6,033 nt of DNA from Synechococcaceae cyanobacterium RL_1_2 (GCA_012033095.1 JAAUPO010000168.1:1-6033), one strand, 5' to 3'; numbered from the stretch's first letter, positions 1 through 5,845 are shown. Notes: generated from the sequence alone by a model not told the origin. Numbers and translations: made by a program.

Positions 1-585
1 CCACGAAGTCTTTGGTGTCGTAGTTCTTGTCCGCGGCCACGGTCCGGCGGCGCCTCTTGTTCGGCAGCCGCTTGAGCATCTCGGTGGCGCAGTCCCGTTC
101 CGCGTAGCCGGTTGCTTGGGTCAGCTCGGCGTCGACGATCAACGCGGTGCGGTTCTCGATCAACAGATGCCCCATGTAGGACAGCTCCGCGGCAGCCGCG
201 TTGGACTTGCGGAACAGCATCGCCTCAGGATCAGTCGTCGAGGTGTGGGTCTTGTTCGACCGCTTCTGGCCTTTGAAATCGACCTCGGCGTTGCGGCCCT
301 TGAACCCGTTGCCGTCCCCGTCGTCGCCGGTGCGGTCGTCGGGTTTGAAGCTCTTGTTCGACGCCCACGCCTGCAACAGAGTCCCGTCGACAGAGAAATG
401 ATCCGATGACATGTAACGACGCAGCTTCGCCTGCTTGACACCGCGGCGAAGAACTCATCCGCGATGTCGTGGTCCAACAGGCGTTGACGGTTCTTGGTGA
501 ACGTGGTGGGGTCAAAGGCTTCGTCGCTGGGGTGCAGGTCCAGGAACCAGCGAAAAAGAAGGCTGAGGTCGATCTGTTCGCAGAG
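1..585 (-). pseudogene. IS5-type transposase fragment, GC-rich, frameshifted and cut at both ends
   Basis: This is the central part of a DDE transposase of the IS5 type (DUF772 plus DDE_Tnp_1 architecture). It begins at the join with recJ with LLFRWFLDL and DPTTFTKNRQRLLDHDIADEFFAAV, a hallmark of this group. It then changes frame at about 437-441 and continues as KQAKLRRYMSSDHFSVDG, HTSTTDPEAMLFRK, LSYMGHLLIENR and finally DKNYDTKDFV at base 1. The first catalytic Asp (in SVDG) is at 386-388 and the likely second (in IVDAEL) at 131-133; the catalytic Glu lies beyond the window. Adding one G (GTGTCAAG to GTGGTCAAG) restores a single frame. The N-terminal segment expected before LLFRW is absent, so no IS end is present here. 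Base composition differs sharply from the rest of the window and suggests a high-GC donor. The subfamily and donor are not identified. Confidence 0.8.
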
Positions 586-1587
586 TTGTTGTCGGGTGCG
601 GTTTGTTTGCTCACATTGGTGGGCTGCCTTTAGAGCTTCATCAAAACTGTCCGTGGTTAGGAGATTAATCACATCCTGGGGATCACCGATACGACCAACG
701 GCATTAATACGGGGGCCTAATTGAAAACCAATGTGATCGGGTTGGAGTTGTTTTTTGCTTTGATCGATGTTGGCGGTTTGCATTAATGCCTGAATACCAG
801 CAATGTCGGAATGGGGCAATAATTTTAATCCCCGCTTTAACCACCGCCGATTTACTCCGATCAAGGGGGCTAAGTCGGCGATCGTGCCCAGGGTATAAAG
901 TTCTAGGAGGGGGCGGGTAATGCCTTGGTTTTGTCCCATTGCTTGGGCTAGGGATACCGCCAAAATATAAGCAACCCCAACCCCGGCTAAACCGCTATAT
1001 AGGGAATGGGGGGATAGGAGCTTAGGGTTAAGGATCGTATCAGCGGGGGGGAGTTGTTCTGGCAGATCATGGTGATCGGTGATAATCACCTGCATCCCTA
1101 GGGCTTTACCATGGGCGATCGCGTCATAGGCCGCAATGCCATTATCGACGGTGACAATGACCTTAAATCCGCTCTGGTGAAGTTCTTCCACAATGCGTTC
1201 ATTGATGCCATAACCATCCTTCATCCGACTAGGGATGACATAATCGGCGTTAGCTCCCAGATGTTTAAACGCCCTCATCAATAACGCGGTGCTGGTCATG
1301 CCGTCTGCGTCATAATCCCCACAGATCCCAATTTTGTCCCCCCGTTCGATCGCCGTTTTGAGGATGGCAACACTAGGAAGTAGATCGGTAAATTCTGACT
1401 GGGGCGCAGGTAAATCCTGTTCTTCGGGGATTAGATATACCTGGGCTTGGGGTAGATCCGCGATCGAACGATTAGCCATCACCTGGGCAATTAGGGGATC
1501 CAGGTGAAGTTGGTTTACTAACTGGTCAATCAATCGGCCATTGGGTTGGGCGATTTGCCACCGCTGGTCTGGAAAGGGATGGGTCAT
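160..1587 (-). CDS. recJ: RecJ single-stranded-DNA 5'-3' exonuclease, N-terminal half only, fused to transposase
   Basis: RecJ degrades single-stranded DNA 5' to 3' in recombination and mismatch or gap repair, using Mn/Mg bound by a DHH phosphoesterase core. Residues 1-339 look like a normal cyanobacterial RecJ: motif I GDYDADGMTST at 90-100, PSRMKDGYG at 119-127, VTVDNG at 145-150, the DHH motif TDHHDLP at 170-176, then LYTLGTIADLAPLIG and GPRINAVGRIGDPQ. After CEQTNRTRQQLCEQI the frame runs into a GC-rich transposase (residues 340-383) and then, past a frameshift, into meaningless sequence to the stop (384-475). The C-terminal DHHA1 and OB-fold regions expected of RecJ (family usually 550 residues or more) are missing, so this product should not be active as it stands. 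The ATG at 1587 follows the stop of the TPR gene by three bases, which implies co-transcription and perhaps translational coupling. The identity of the N-terminal half is secure; whether the truncation is real is doubtful. Confidence 0.88.
   Translation of the reverse strand: MTHPFPDQRWQIAQPNGRLIDQLVNQLHLDPLIAQVMANRSIADLPQAQVYLIPEEQDLPAPQSEFTDLLPSVAILKTAIERGDKIGICGDYDADGMTSTALLMRAFKHLGANADYVIPSRMKDGYGINERIVEELHQSGFKVIVTVDNGIAAYDAIAHGKALGMQVIITDHHDLPEQLPPADTILNPKLLSPHSLYSGLAGVGVAYILAVSLAQAMGQNQGITRPLLELYTLGTIADLAPLIGVNRRWLKRGLKLLPHSDIAGIQALMQTANIDQSKKQLQPDHIGFQLGPRINAVGRIGDPQDVINLLTTDSFDEALKAAHQCEQTNRTRQQLCEQIDLSLLFRWFLDLHPSDEAFDPTTFTKNRQRLLDHDIADEFFAAVSSRRSCVVTCHRIISLSTGLCCRRGRRTRASNPTTAPATTGTATGSRAATPRSISKARSGRTRPTPRRLILRRCCSASPTRLPRSCPTWGIC
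569..585. other. 17-bp junction between recJ and transposase
   Basis: On the minus strand these bases read CTCTGCGAACAGATCGA and encode LCEQI plus the start of D. That peptide fits RecJ (after NRTRQQ) and would also fit the segment just before LLFRWF in IS5-type transposases. GC content, HIP1 sites and protein family all change across this point. Shared sequence at a join is typical of either an assembly chimera or microhomology-driven recombination. Confidence 0.6.
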
Positions 1588-1590
1588 GGT

Positions 1591-2515
1591 CTAGCGGGCC
1601 CCTAAACTTTCTAGTTTGGTTCTTGGTTCGGGGTAATTGGGGTTTAAACTCAAGGCTTTTTGGTAATTAGCGATCGCAATCTGCATATTATCTAACGCTT
1701 CGTAGGCTAATCCCCGTTGGTAATAATTAATCGCATTGGCTTGATCTCGTTCGATCGCTTGATCCAACACCGTGATCGCATCCTGATATTTTTTTTAAGC
1801 CCATCAAGGATAATGCCTTTGTGCCCCATGCGTTAGCTAAGCGAGATTCCAGCCCAATGGCTTGATCCGCAGCGGCCAGGGCTTCATTATATTGCTGTAG
1901 ATTATTTAACGTCGCAGCTTTATTATTCCAAGCCCAATAGTCCTGGGCATTAAGTTTTAGGGCCATATCGTAGGCCTGTAAGGCTTCAGGATATTTTTTC
2001 ACCGCATTAAATTGTCGGCCTAGGCTCGTCCAAACCCAATCCCGCTCCGGTTCTAATTGGCCTGATTCCTGTAATGCCACGATCGCTTCTCGATGGCGAC
2101 CTAATTCCCCTAACGCATTGCCCCGGTGGCCCAAAGCCCAAGGAAAAGAAGGAGCTAACAATAGAGCGCGATCGCAGGAGACCAAGGCTTCATCAAATAA
2201 ACCCAAATTATTCAACGAACCACATCGCCCTCCCCAGGCTTCGGGATAGGTAGGATTAAGCTGGAGGGCTTGGTCAAATAAATTCACTGCCCCTTGATAA
2301 TTGCTCTCTTCGTAATGCTTTTGAGCTTGGGCAAATAACTGACTAGCTTCTTTGACGGCTTGGGGGGTCACAACCATTTCTGAGGAAGAAGAAGTATTAA
2401 CAACCTTAACCCCATTGGTTTTGACCTTGGCCCCCACCAGACCCAAACCAAACCCCAATACCATGGTCGCCAATCCCACCATGGTTAGTTGCAACCCCTG
2501 TTCATGGTTACGCAA
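1591..2515 (-). CDS. Membrane-anchored TPR protein, frameshifted; probably the C-terminal half of the upstream kinase-like gene
   Basis: The open frame starts at a TTG (2513-2515), gives MRNHEQGLQL, then one membrane helix (about residues 12-29, MVGLATMVLGFGLGLVGA) and a Ser-rich linker. Tetratricopeptide repeats follow from about residue 57, with signatures such as YQGAVNLFDQALQLNPTYPEAW, YPEALQAYDMALKLN and YNEALAAADQAI. TPRs are protein-binding helix pairs. At residue 243 an A8 run (T8 at 1789-1796) throws the frame off and a stop follows at 1727. With seven A's it reads KKYQDAITVLDQAIERD, YYQRGLAYEALDNMQIAIANYQKALSLNPNYPE and ends at TAG 1591-1593, completing seven TPRs. There is no ATG start or clear ribosome site, and one more T in the T5 run just before the TTG would join this frame to the kinase-like gene. 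The most likely reading is one protein with a kinase-like domain, a membrane helix and TPRs. Confidence 0.8.
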
Positions 2516-2570
2516 AAATGCCAGATCTGATCCTGCCAGTTGGTTTCTATGCTAATTTCTACCAGGGTAT

Positions 2571-3413
2571 CTAGGGCAACTTGGGCATTGGCAAAACGCC
2601 GATCGCGATCGGGTTCCACCATTTTTCTAACCATCGGATCAGATCGGAGTGGAGCAACCCAGTTAATTTCTGTTGAAATTTAAGCTGAAAATAGCGATCG
2701 TATAGTTTAGGTAAGTCTTCGATGCCATAGCCGGTCAAGATACTAATTAAGCTCACCCCCAGGCTATAAAGATCCGCACTTTCATTTAAAGACAGCTGGA
2801 ATAATAACTCAGGGGGAATCAGGCCCGCCGTACCGGGTAATTTCACAGTTGGGGCCTTGGTTTGATCGAAGGGGTGGGGGCCATGGAAATTCACCAGATA
2901 GACTTCTAAATCCTCCGTAATCAAAATATTTTGGGGCGTTAAGTTTCCATGGATGACGATCGGGTTTAAATTCTGTAGATACAGCAGAATCTCCAGTACC
3001 GATGAGGCTACTGTTTTAAGCTCCTGGGGGGTGAGGTTTTCGCGATCACCTAACGGTTTTAACGCCACATAATCCTGAACGACATAAAACCCACCTTCAT
3101 CAGTAAAACTATCTCGATAGCGTGGAATTCTGGGGTGATCCAACCGTTGTAAAAGTTTAATGGCATTAAGTTGATGCTGTTGGACTTCCCATGGCTGCCT
3201 TGGTACAGCTTGATCCGGCCCACAGGGACAACGCCATTGGGTAATGACAACTAATTCTTCTGGTTGGGTTGGGGTGGGCCCATCTATCACCTGCGCTAGA
3301 TAACTAACGCGATCGTTATCCTTTCCCTGGGGCTGCATTTCCTTCACCACTTGATAGTTAGGGGAGAGCATGGCTGGGGGGTTATCGTTGAGGGAGGGGG
3401 AAGGGGAAGCCAT
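2571..3413 (-). CDS. Hanks-type Ser/Thr kinase-like protein, predicted pseudokinase; C-terminus frameshifted
   Basis: The fold is that of a cyanobacterial Hanks-type kinase: NYQVVKEM at 19-26, LLQRLDHPRIPRYRDSF at 87-103, GFYVVQDYV at 108-116, the catalytic-loop equivalent VIHGNLTPQNILI at 153-165, the DFG equivalent LVNFHG at 173-178, GTAGLIPPELL at 194-204 and SADLYSLGVSLISILTG at 212-228. Key residues are replaced: no glycine loop, VVIT (55-58) where VxIK is expected, no Glu in the alpha-C position, HGN for HRD and NFH for DFG. It therefore probably binds or scaffolds rather than phosphorylates. The last 16 residues (from W265) are out of frame. Restoring one A in the A5 run (T5 at 2622-2626) gives MVEPDRDRRFANAQVALDTLVEI, the usual end of such kinase domains. 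The ATG at 3413 is used; Met15 is an alternative. It is the first gene of the minus-strand run leading to the TPR frame and recJ. Confidence 0.82.
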   Translation of the reverse strand: MASPSPSLNDNPPAMLSPNYQVVKEMQPQGKDNDRVSYLAQVIDGPTPTQPEELVVITQWRCPCGPDQAVPRQPWEVQQHQLNAIKLLQRLDHPRIPRYRDSFTDEGGFYVVQDYVALKPLGDRENLTPQELKTVASSVLEILLYLQNLNPIVIHGNLTPQNILITEDLEVYLVNFHGPHPFDQTKAPTVKLPGTAGLIPPELLFQLSLNESADLYSLGVSLISILTGYGIEDLPKLYDRYFQLKFQQKLTGLLHSDLIRWLEKWWNPIAIGVLPMPKLP

Positions 3414-3496
3414 CGGCGATCGCTTACTTAAAGCTTGTTTAAATGTAGTTTAGGACTAGGGAGATTGGGGCTGTTTATCTGGTTTAAGCCATAAAT

Positions 3497-3535
3497 CAGA
3501 AATATTCGCCAGAAATATCAGTCGGAAATATCAGC
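3497..3535. repeat. Three 13-bp tandem repeats, consensus C(A/G)GAAATAT
   Basis: The units are CAGAAATATTCGC (3497-3509), CAGAAATATCAGT (3510-3522) and CGGAAATATCAGC (3523-3535). They are head to tail with no spacer, and all carry GAAATAT. They lie about 85 bases upstream of the kinase-like start and 235 bases upstream of the TPM start. They could be binding sites for a regulator or just a short tandem duplication. Confidence 0.7.
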
Positions 3536-3616
3536 AAGGAAAATTTAACCACATCCCCATGGTCGATTTAAGGGCGATCGCTGGGGAATATTCCTATTTT
3601 GAAAGAATTTCTCAAG

Positions 3617-3640
3617 AAAATTCAAACAAAAATTCAAACA
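3617..3640. repeat. Perfect 12-bp tandem repeat AAAATTCAAACA
   Basis: Two identical 12-base copies abut at 3617-3628 and 3629-3640, immediately before the phased A-tract stretch. The function is not known; the near-helical period fits a DNA-curvature element. Confidence 0.75.
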
Positions 3641-3653
3641 AAGCACTAGCAAC

Positions 3654-3688
3654 AAAAATCCAAAAACATCTAAAAACATCCAAAAAAA
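3654..3688. promoter_or_regulatory. Phased A-tracts, possible curved DNA or UP-like element
   Basis: A-tracts of five to seven bases lie at 3654-3658, 3662-3666, 3672-3676 and 3682-3688, with centres 8 to 11 bases apart, and the segment includes a 10-bp near-repeat at 3661-3680. Tracts spaced near one helical turn bend DNA, and such elements are often found upstream of promoters. Here they precede the TPM gene by 80-115 bases. Function is inferred only. Confidence 0.4.
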
Positions 3689-3707
3689 TAAAATAATTAT
3701 TTTTTTC

Positions 3708-3737
3708 TTGGTAAAGTTCCTTAATTTTAGTTAAACT
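3708..3737 (+). promoter_or_regulatory. Weak candidate promoter for the TPM-domain gene
   Basis: TTGGTA (3708-3713) and TAAACT (3732-3737) are separated by 18 bases and resemble -35 and -10 boxes imperfectly. They lie downstream of the A-tracts and about 30 bases before the ATG. The match is weak and other placements in this AT-rich DNA are possible. Confidence 0.25.
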
Positions 3738-3768
3738 TTTGTAACGAAATAACTATTTTGCTTCATCT

Positions 3769-4581
3769 ATGGCCAACAACGCTCTAACCCAACGCCTCAC
3801 TTCCTGGCTCTTAGCCGCTATGATTTTTTGCGGTAGCTGGTTAGCAATTAGTCCCCAAGCCCAAGCCGTCAATAATCCTGAACTATTGCCAGATTTTCAA
3901 ACCCCCGTGATTGACTTGGCTAATTTCTTACCGAAAATGCAGGAAAATAATCTGATTGAAACCATTAATCAGTTTGAAGCGGACACGGGTTGGAAGTTGC
4001 GGGTATTAACCCAATATGATCAAACCCCTGGGCGAGCAGTCAAAAGTTATTGGAATTTAGATGAAAAAAGTATTCTGCTCGTAGCCGATGGCCGGGGTGG
4101 TAATCTCCTTGCTTTCAGCATTGGGGATGAGGTCTATGATCTTCTATCCCGCACCTTCTGGGTGGAAATGCAAACCCGCTTTGGCAACATGTATTTTGTT
4201 AAAGAACATGGGCAAAATAACGCGATCGTGATGGCCATGGATACAGTCAAAGGGTGTCTATTACGGGGTGGTTGTAGCGTGGTTCCCGGCCTTCCCCAAG
4301 AACAATGGATTTTGACTTTAATTTCCTCGATCGTAGGGGGTATTATTCTAGGGGTCGCAGCCATTCCCAGAAAAGAGGGTCAAATTTTTGCCTGGCAATG
4401 GGCCCTGATCATGTCACCGTTATGGGGCATTCTCTTCCTATCCTTTGGCATTGGCCCAGTGGTGACCCGTACCTCAGAATTTTTACCCCTATTCCGCAAC
4501 ATTGCTGGTTTCTGCCTAGGGGCATTAGTGGCTTATCTATCCCCCTATATCAACCAAGCGTCTCCTTCGGAAGAAACTTAA
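3769..4581 (+). CDS. Exported TPM-domain protein with three C-terminal membrane helices
   Basis: A signal peptide (hydrophobic 13-27, likely cleavage after AQA at 33) is followed by a TPM domain (about 40-175). Recognisable stretches are TPVIDLANFL at 45-54, FEADTGWKLRVLTQYDQTPG at 69-88, SILLVADGRGGNLLAFSIGD at 101-120 and FWVEMQTRFGN at 130-140. Three helices follow at about 180-198, 209-230 and 242-259. TPM domains include the Psb32/TLP18.3 proteins of photosystem II assembly and repair, some with acid phosphatase activity. This protein is of the same superfamily but longer and membrane-anchored, resembling a conserved cyanobacterial paralogue rather than Psb32 itself. The domain would sit in the thylakoid lumen or periplasm. 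Cys163 and Cys169 could form a disulphide there. The gene stands alone between divergent and convergent neighbours; no strong Shine-Dalgarno precedes the ATG. Exact function is unknown. Confidence 0.88.
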   Translation: MANNALTQRLTSWLLAAMIFCGSWLAISPQAQAVNNPELLPDFQTPVIDLANFLPKMQENNLIETINQFEADTGWKLRVLTQYDQTPGRAVKSYWNLDEKSILLVADGRGGNLLAFSIGDEVYDLLSRTFWVEMQTRFGNMYFVKEHGQNNAIVMAMDTVKGCLLRGGCSVVPGLPQEQWILTLISSIVGGIILGVAAIPRKEGQIFAWQWALIMSPLWGILFLSFGIGPVVTRTSEFLPLFRNIAGFCLGALVAYLSPYINQASPSEET

Positions 4582-4741
4582 ATTGCTATTTATTTGAGCA
4601 TTTTTGACCATTTATTTGCATATTATTTGCATAACCAAACGATCGCTCTTCTTCCCCACCATGGTGACAGCGGAGTGATTTTTTTTGAATATTCCTAGGG
4701 ATGATCTCAACATAGCTTTACTAGTATTGCTTGGCGTAAAT
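4582..4741. other. Short AT-rich gap after the TPM gene
   Basis: This stretch is AT-rich with a perfect palindrome CACCATGGTG and, some 13 bases later, a T8 run at about 4679-4686. A terminator for the TPM gene is expected here, but I cannot draw a convincing stem next to the T run. No gene is seen. Confidence 0.4.
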
Positions 4742-4838
4742 AGGACTTACCCACAAGCCCCATCAAATCCCCCAAATTTGAGGGACTGTTAATGATTTTT
4801 CAGGCATTTTTCCCCATAATTGGGGCCAGGGGGGCTTG
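4742..4838 (+). repeat. MITE-like repeat, left copy, degenerate right end
   Basis: It starts AGGACTTACCCACAAGCCCC (4742-4761), which matches 19 of 20 bases of the right-hand element read on the opposite strand. It continues with CCCCCAAATTTGAGGG, a small stem, and ends in GGGGGGCTTG, the inverse of the internal CAAGCCCC. The outer TGCGTAAGTCCT end is not present on the right side, so this copy is truncated or diverged. It ends 12 bases before the stop codon of the HAD gene. Confidence 0.6.
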
Positions 4839-4850
4839 ATCAATCAGCTC

Positions 4851-5558
4851 TTAAACTATTATTTCCTGTTTAAACACTTCCCCAATACGTTGCCATTCCA
4901 ATTCCAACAGGTTATCCACTGACCAATTTGTCCAGCGTTGGAGCATATGGAGGGGATAGTTATGGGCTACCCCCACTACTTGAATCCCAGCGGCTTTGGC
5001 TGCTTGAATACCGGGGGGGGTATCCTCGATCGCTAAACAGTCAGCGGGCTTAAGCTCCAGACCTGCATTGTTTTGATTGAGTAGTTCAATGGCTTGGAGA
5101 TAGCCCTCCGGGTTGGGCTTGCCATGGGTAATCAGTTCCGTGCCTACAATCACTTGAAAATAATCCAGTAAACCCGCCAAATTCAGCATGGTTCTCACAT
5201 CTTCAGCAAAGGCACCCGTCACGATCGCCATGGGCAAACCCTGGTTTTGAATTTCCTGGAGAGCATTGGGGATTTCTGCGTAGATCGGTAATGCTTCTAG
5301 GCTTTGAACTTTAGTTTGATATGCTTCCTGTTTAAGGCTGGAGAGTTGGGCTAATTTTTTATCATCAACTAACCGACCCCGGCGGGTAAAAATATCCCCT
5401 AAGCAAGCCCGATCGCTTTTCCCAATACAAACTTCTCGGTACTCATCTGGGTCAGGTCGTAAATTTTCCCTCAGCAATAACTCCCCCAAAATTTCTTCGT
5501 GGATAAATTCGTCATTGACCATGACCCCTTTATAGTCGAAGAGTACCGCTTTCAACAT
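4851..5558 (-). CDS. HAD-IA hydrolase, beta-phosphoglucomutase/CbbY-like, altered motif I
   Basis: The 235-residue length and motif order fit a HAD subfamily IA phosphatase or mutase with a helical cap inserted after motif I (about 15-90). Motif I is LFDYKGVMVND (6-16) with the nucleophile Asp8, motif II is VTGA (113-116, Thr114), motif III is GKPNPEGY (146-153, Lys147) and motif IV is IEDTPPGIQAAKAAG (177-191, Glu178 and Asp179). Family members use a DxD motif I, where the second Asp is the general acid/base; here that place is Lys10. From memory, cyanobacterial relatives often have Asn there (DFNGV), so the group already departs from the standard and this copy more so. The substrate is unknown; phosphorylated sugars are typical for the family. 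The ATG at 5558 is preceded by AGG four bases upstream. Repeat elements lie on both sides. Confidence 0.87.
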   Translation of the reverse strand: MLKAVLFDYKGVMVNDEFIHEEILGELLLRENLRPDPDEYREVCIGKSDRACLGDIFTRRGRLVDDKKLAQLSSLKQEAYQTKVQSLEALPIYAEIPNALQEIQNQGLPMAIVTGAFAEDVRTMLNLAGLLDYFQVIVGTELITHGKPNPEGYLQAIELLNQNNAGLELKPADCLAIEDTPPGIQAAKAAGIQVVGVAHNYPLHMLQRWTNWSVDNLLELEWQRIGEVFKQEIIV

Positions 5559-5586
5559 GAACCTAGAAATTACTGATTATTAATAC

Positions 5587-5592
5587 ATTGTA
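5587..5592 (-). promoter_or_regulatory. Possible -10 box of the HAD gene
   Basis: Read on the minus strand this is TACAAT, a good match to the bacterial -10 box, about 30 bases upstream of the HAD ATG. No convincing -35 box is found at the usual distance, so support is weak. Confidence 0.3.
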
Positions 5593-5673
5593 GCCCTTAA
5601 GCATAAGCGATCCCTGGATTATCCCGCTACATCAATTTTAATCATAAAAACTCTTAAGTTCCTTAGAGGCTGT

Positions 5674-5700
5674 TTGCAAAGCCCCCCTTGCCCCCCATTC
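5674..5700. repeat. C-rich fragment related to the neighbouring repeat elements
   Basis: The sequence AAAGCCCCCCTTGCCCCCCA resembles the minus-strand end of the left element, which reads CAAGCCCCCCTGGCCCC. It stands between the HAD promoter region and the right-hand element and may be a decayed fragment of the same repeat family. Confidence 0.35.
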
Positions 5701-5719
5701 TGAGAAAAATTACCTAGAC

Positions 5720-5845
5720 AGGACTTACGCAAAAATTTTAATTCTGTCCTAAAAACCATGATGTTTGGGGATATTTAGGAACAATCGTTCAAGCAAGTCC
5801 CCCCAGTTTAGTTTGGGGAATTTAGGGGGCTTGTGCGTAAGTCCT
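5720..5845 (-). mobile_element. MITE with 12-bp perfect terminal inverted repeats
   Basis: The ends are AGGACTTACGCA (5720-5731) and TGCGTAAGTCCT (5834-5845), an exact inverted repeat around about 100 bases with no coding capacity. TAGA occurs just outside both ends (5715-5718 and 5846-5849, with one extra C at the left), a possible target-site duplication. Read on the minus strand, the first 20 bases match the left copy at 4742-4761 with one difference. Such elements are moved in trans by a full IS with the same ends; none is seen in this window. Confidence 0.75.

Larger units (their letters stand above)
1115..3581. repeat. HIP1 palindromes GCGATCGC, five exact copies
   Basis: Exact copies lie at 1115-1122 (in recJ), 1670-1677 and 2168-2175 (in the TPR frame), 3416-3423 (just upstream of the kinase-like start) and 3574-3581 (intergenic). 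Many further CGATCG cores are scattered to the right. HIP1 is a known, very frequent octamer of many cyanobacterial genomes, and it identifies this part of the window. None is seen in the first 570 bases. Confidence 0.9.
3414..3768. other. AT-rich divergent intergenic region
   Basis: This 355-base gap separates the minus-strand kinase-like gene from the plus-strand TPM gene, so it should contain both promoters. It holds two HIP1 sites, a triple 13-bp tandem repeat, a 12-bp perfect tandem repeat and phased A-tracts. No reading frame of useful length or RNA gene is evident. Confidence 0.7.

Noticed and set aside
116..724. Plus-strand and alternative-frame open frames across the GC-rich left end and the recJ join
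   Set aside because: They are antisense or out-of-frame shadows of the transposase and recJ, with Arg/Pro-rich or low-information sequence and no recognisable motif.
1789..1796. A8 slippery run in the TPR frame as programmed frameshifting
   Set aside because: The shifted frame only ends early, no stimulatory structure or alternative domain is seen, and other single-base homopolymer changes occur nearby, so sequencing error or simple mutation is more likely.
2352..2555. Plus-strand 67-codon open frame opposite the membrane-helix region
   Set aside because: It lies antisense to the TPR frame, has no ribosome site or motif, and is explained by the coding strand.
3497..3688. CRISPR array
   Set aside because: The repeats are 10-13 bases and directly abutting, without unique spacers of constant length, so they are simple tandem repeats.
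4305..4607. Plus-strand 100-codon open frame inside the TPM gene
   Set aside because: It overlaps the well-supported TPM frame, which encodes clear membrane helices, and its own product resembles nothing I know.
4655..4686. CACCATGGTG palindrome and following T8 run as a terminator
   Set aside because: The palindrome leaves no loop and is separated from the T run by about 13 bases, so it does not form a standard intrinsic terminator.
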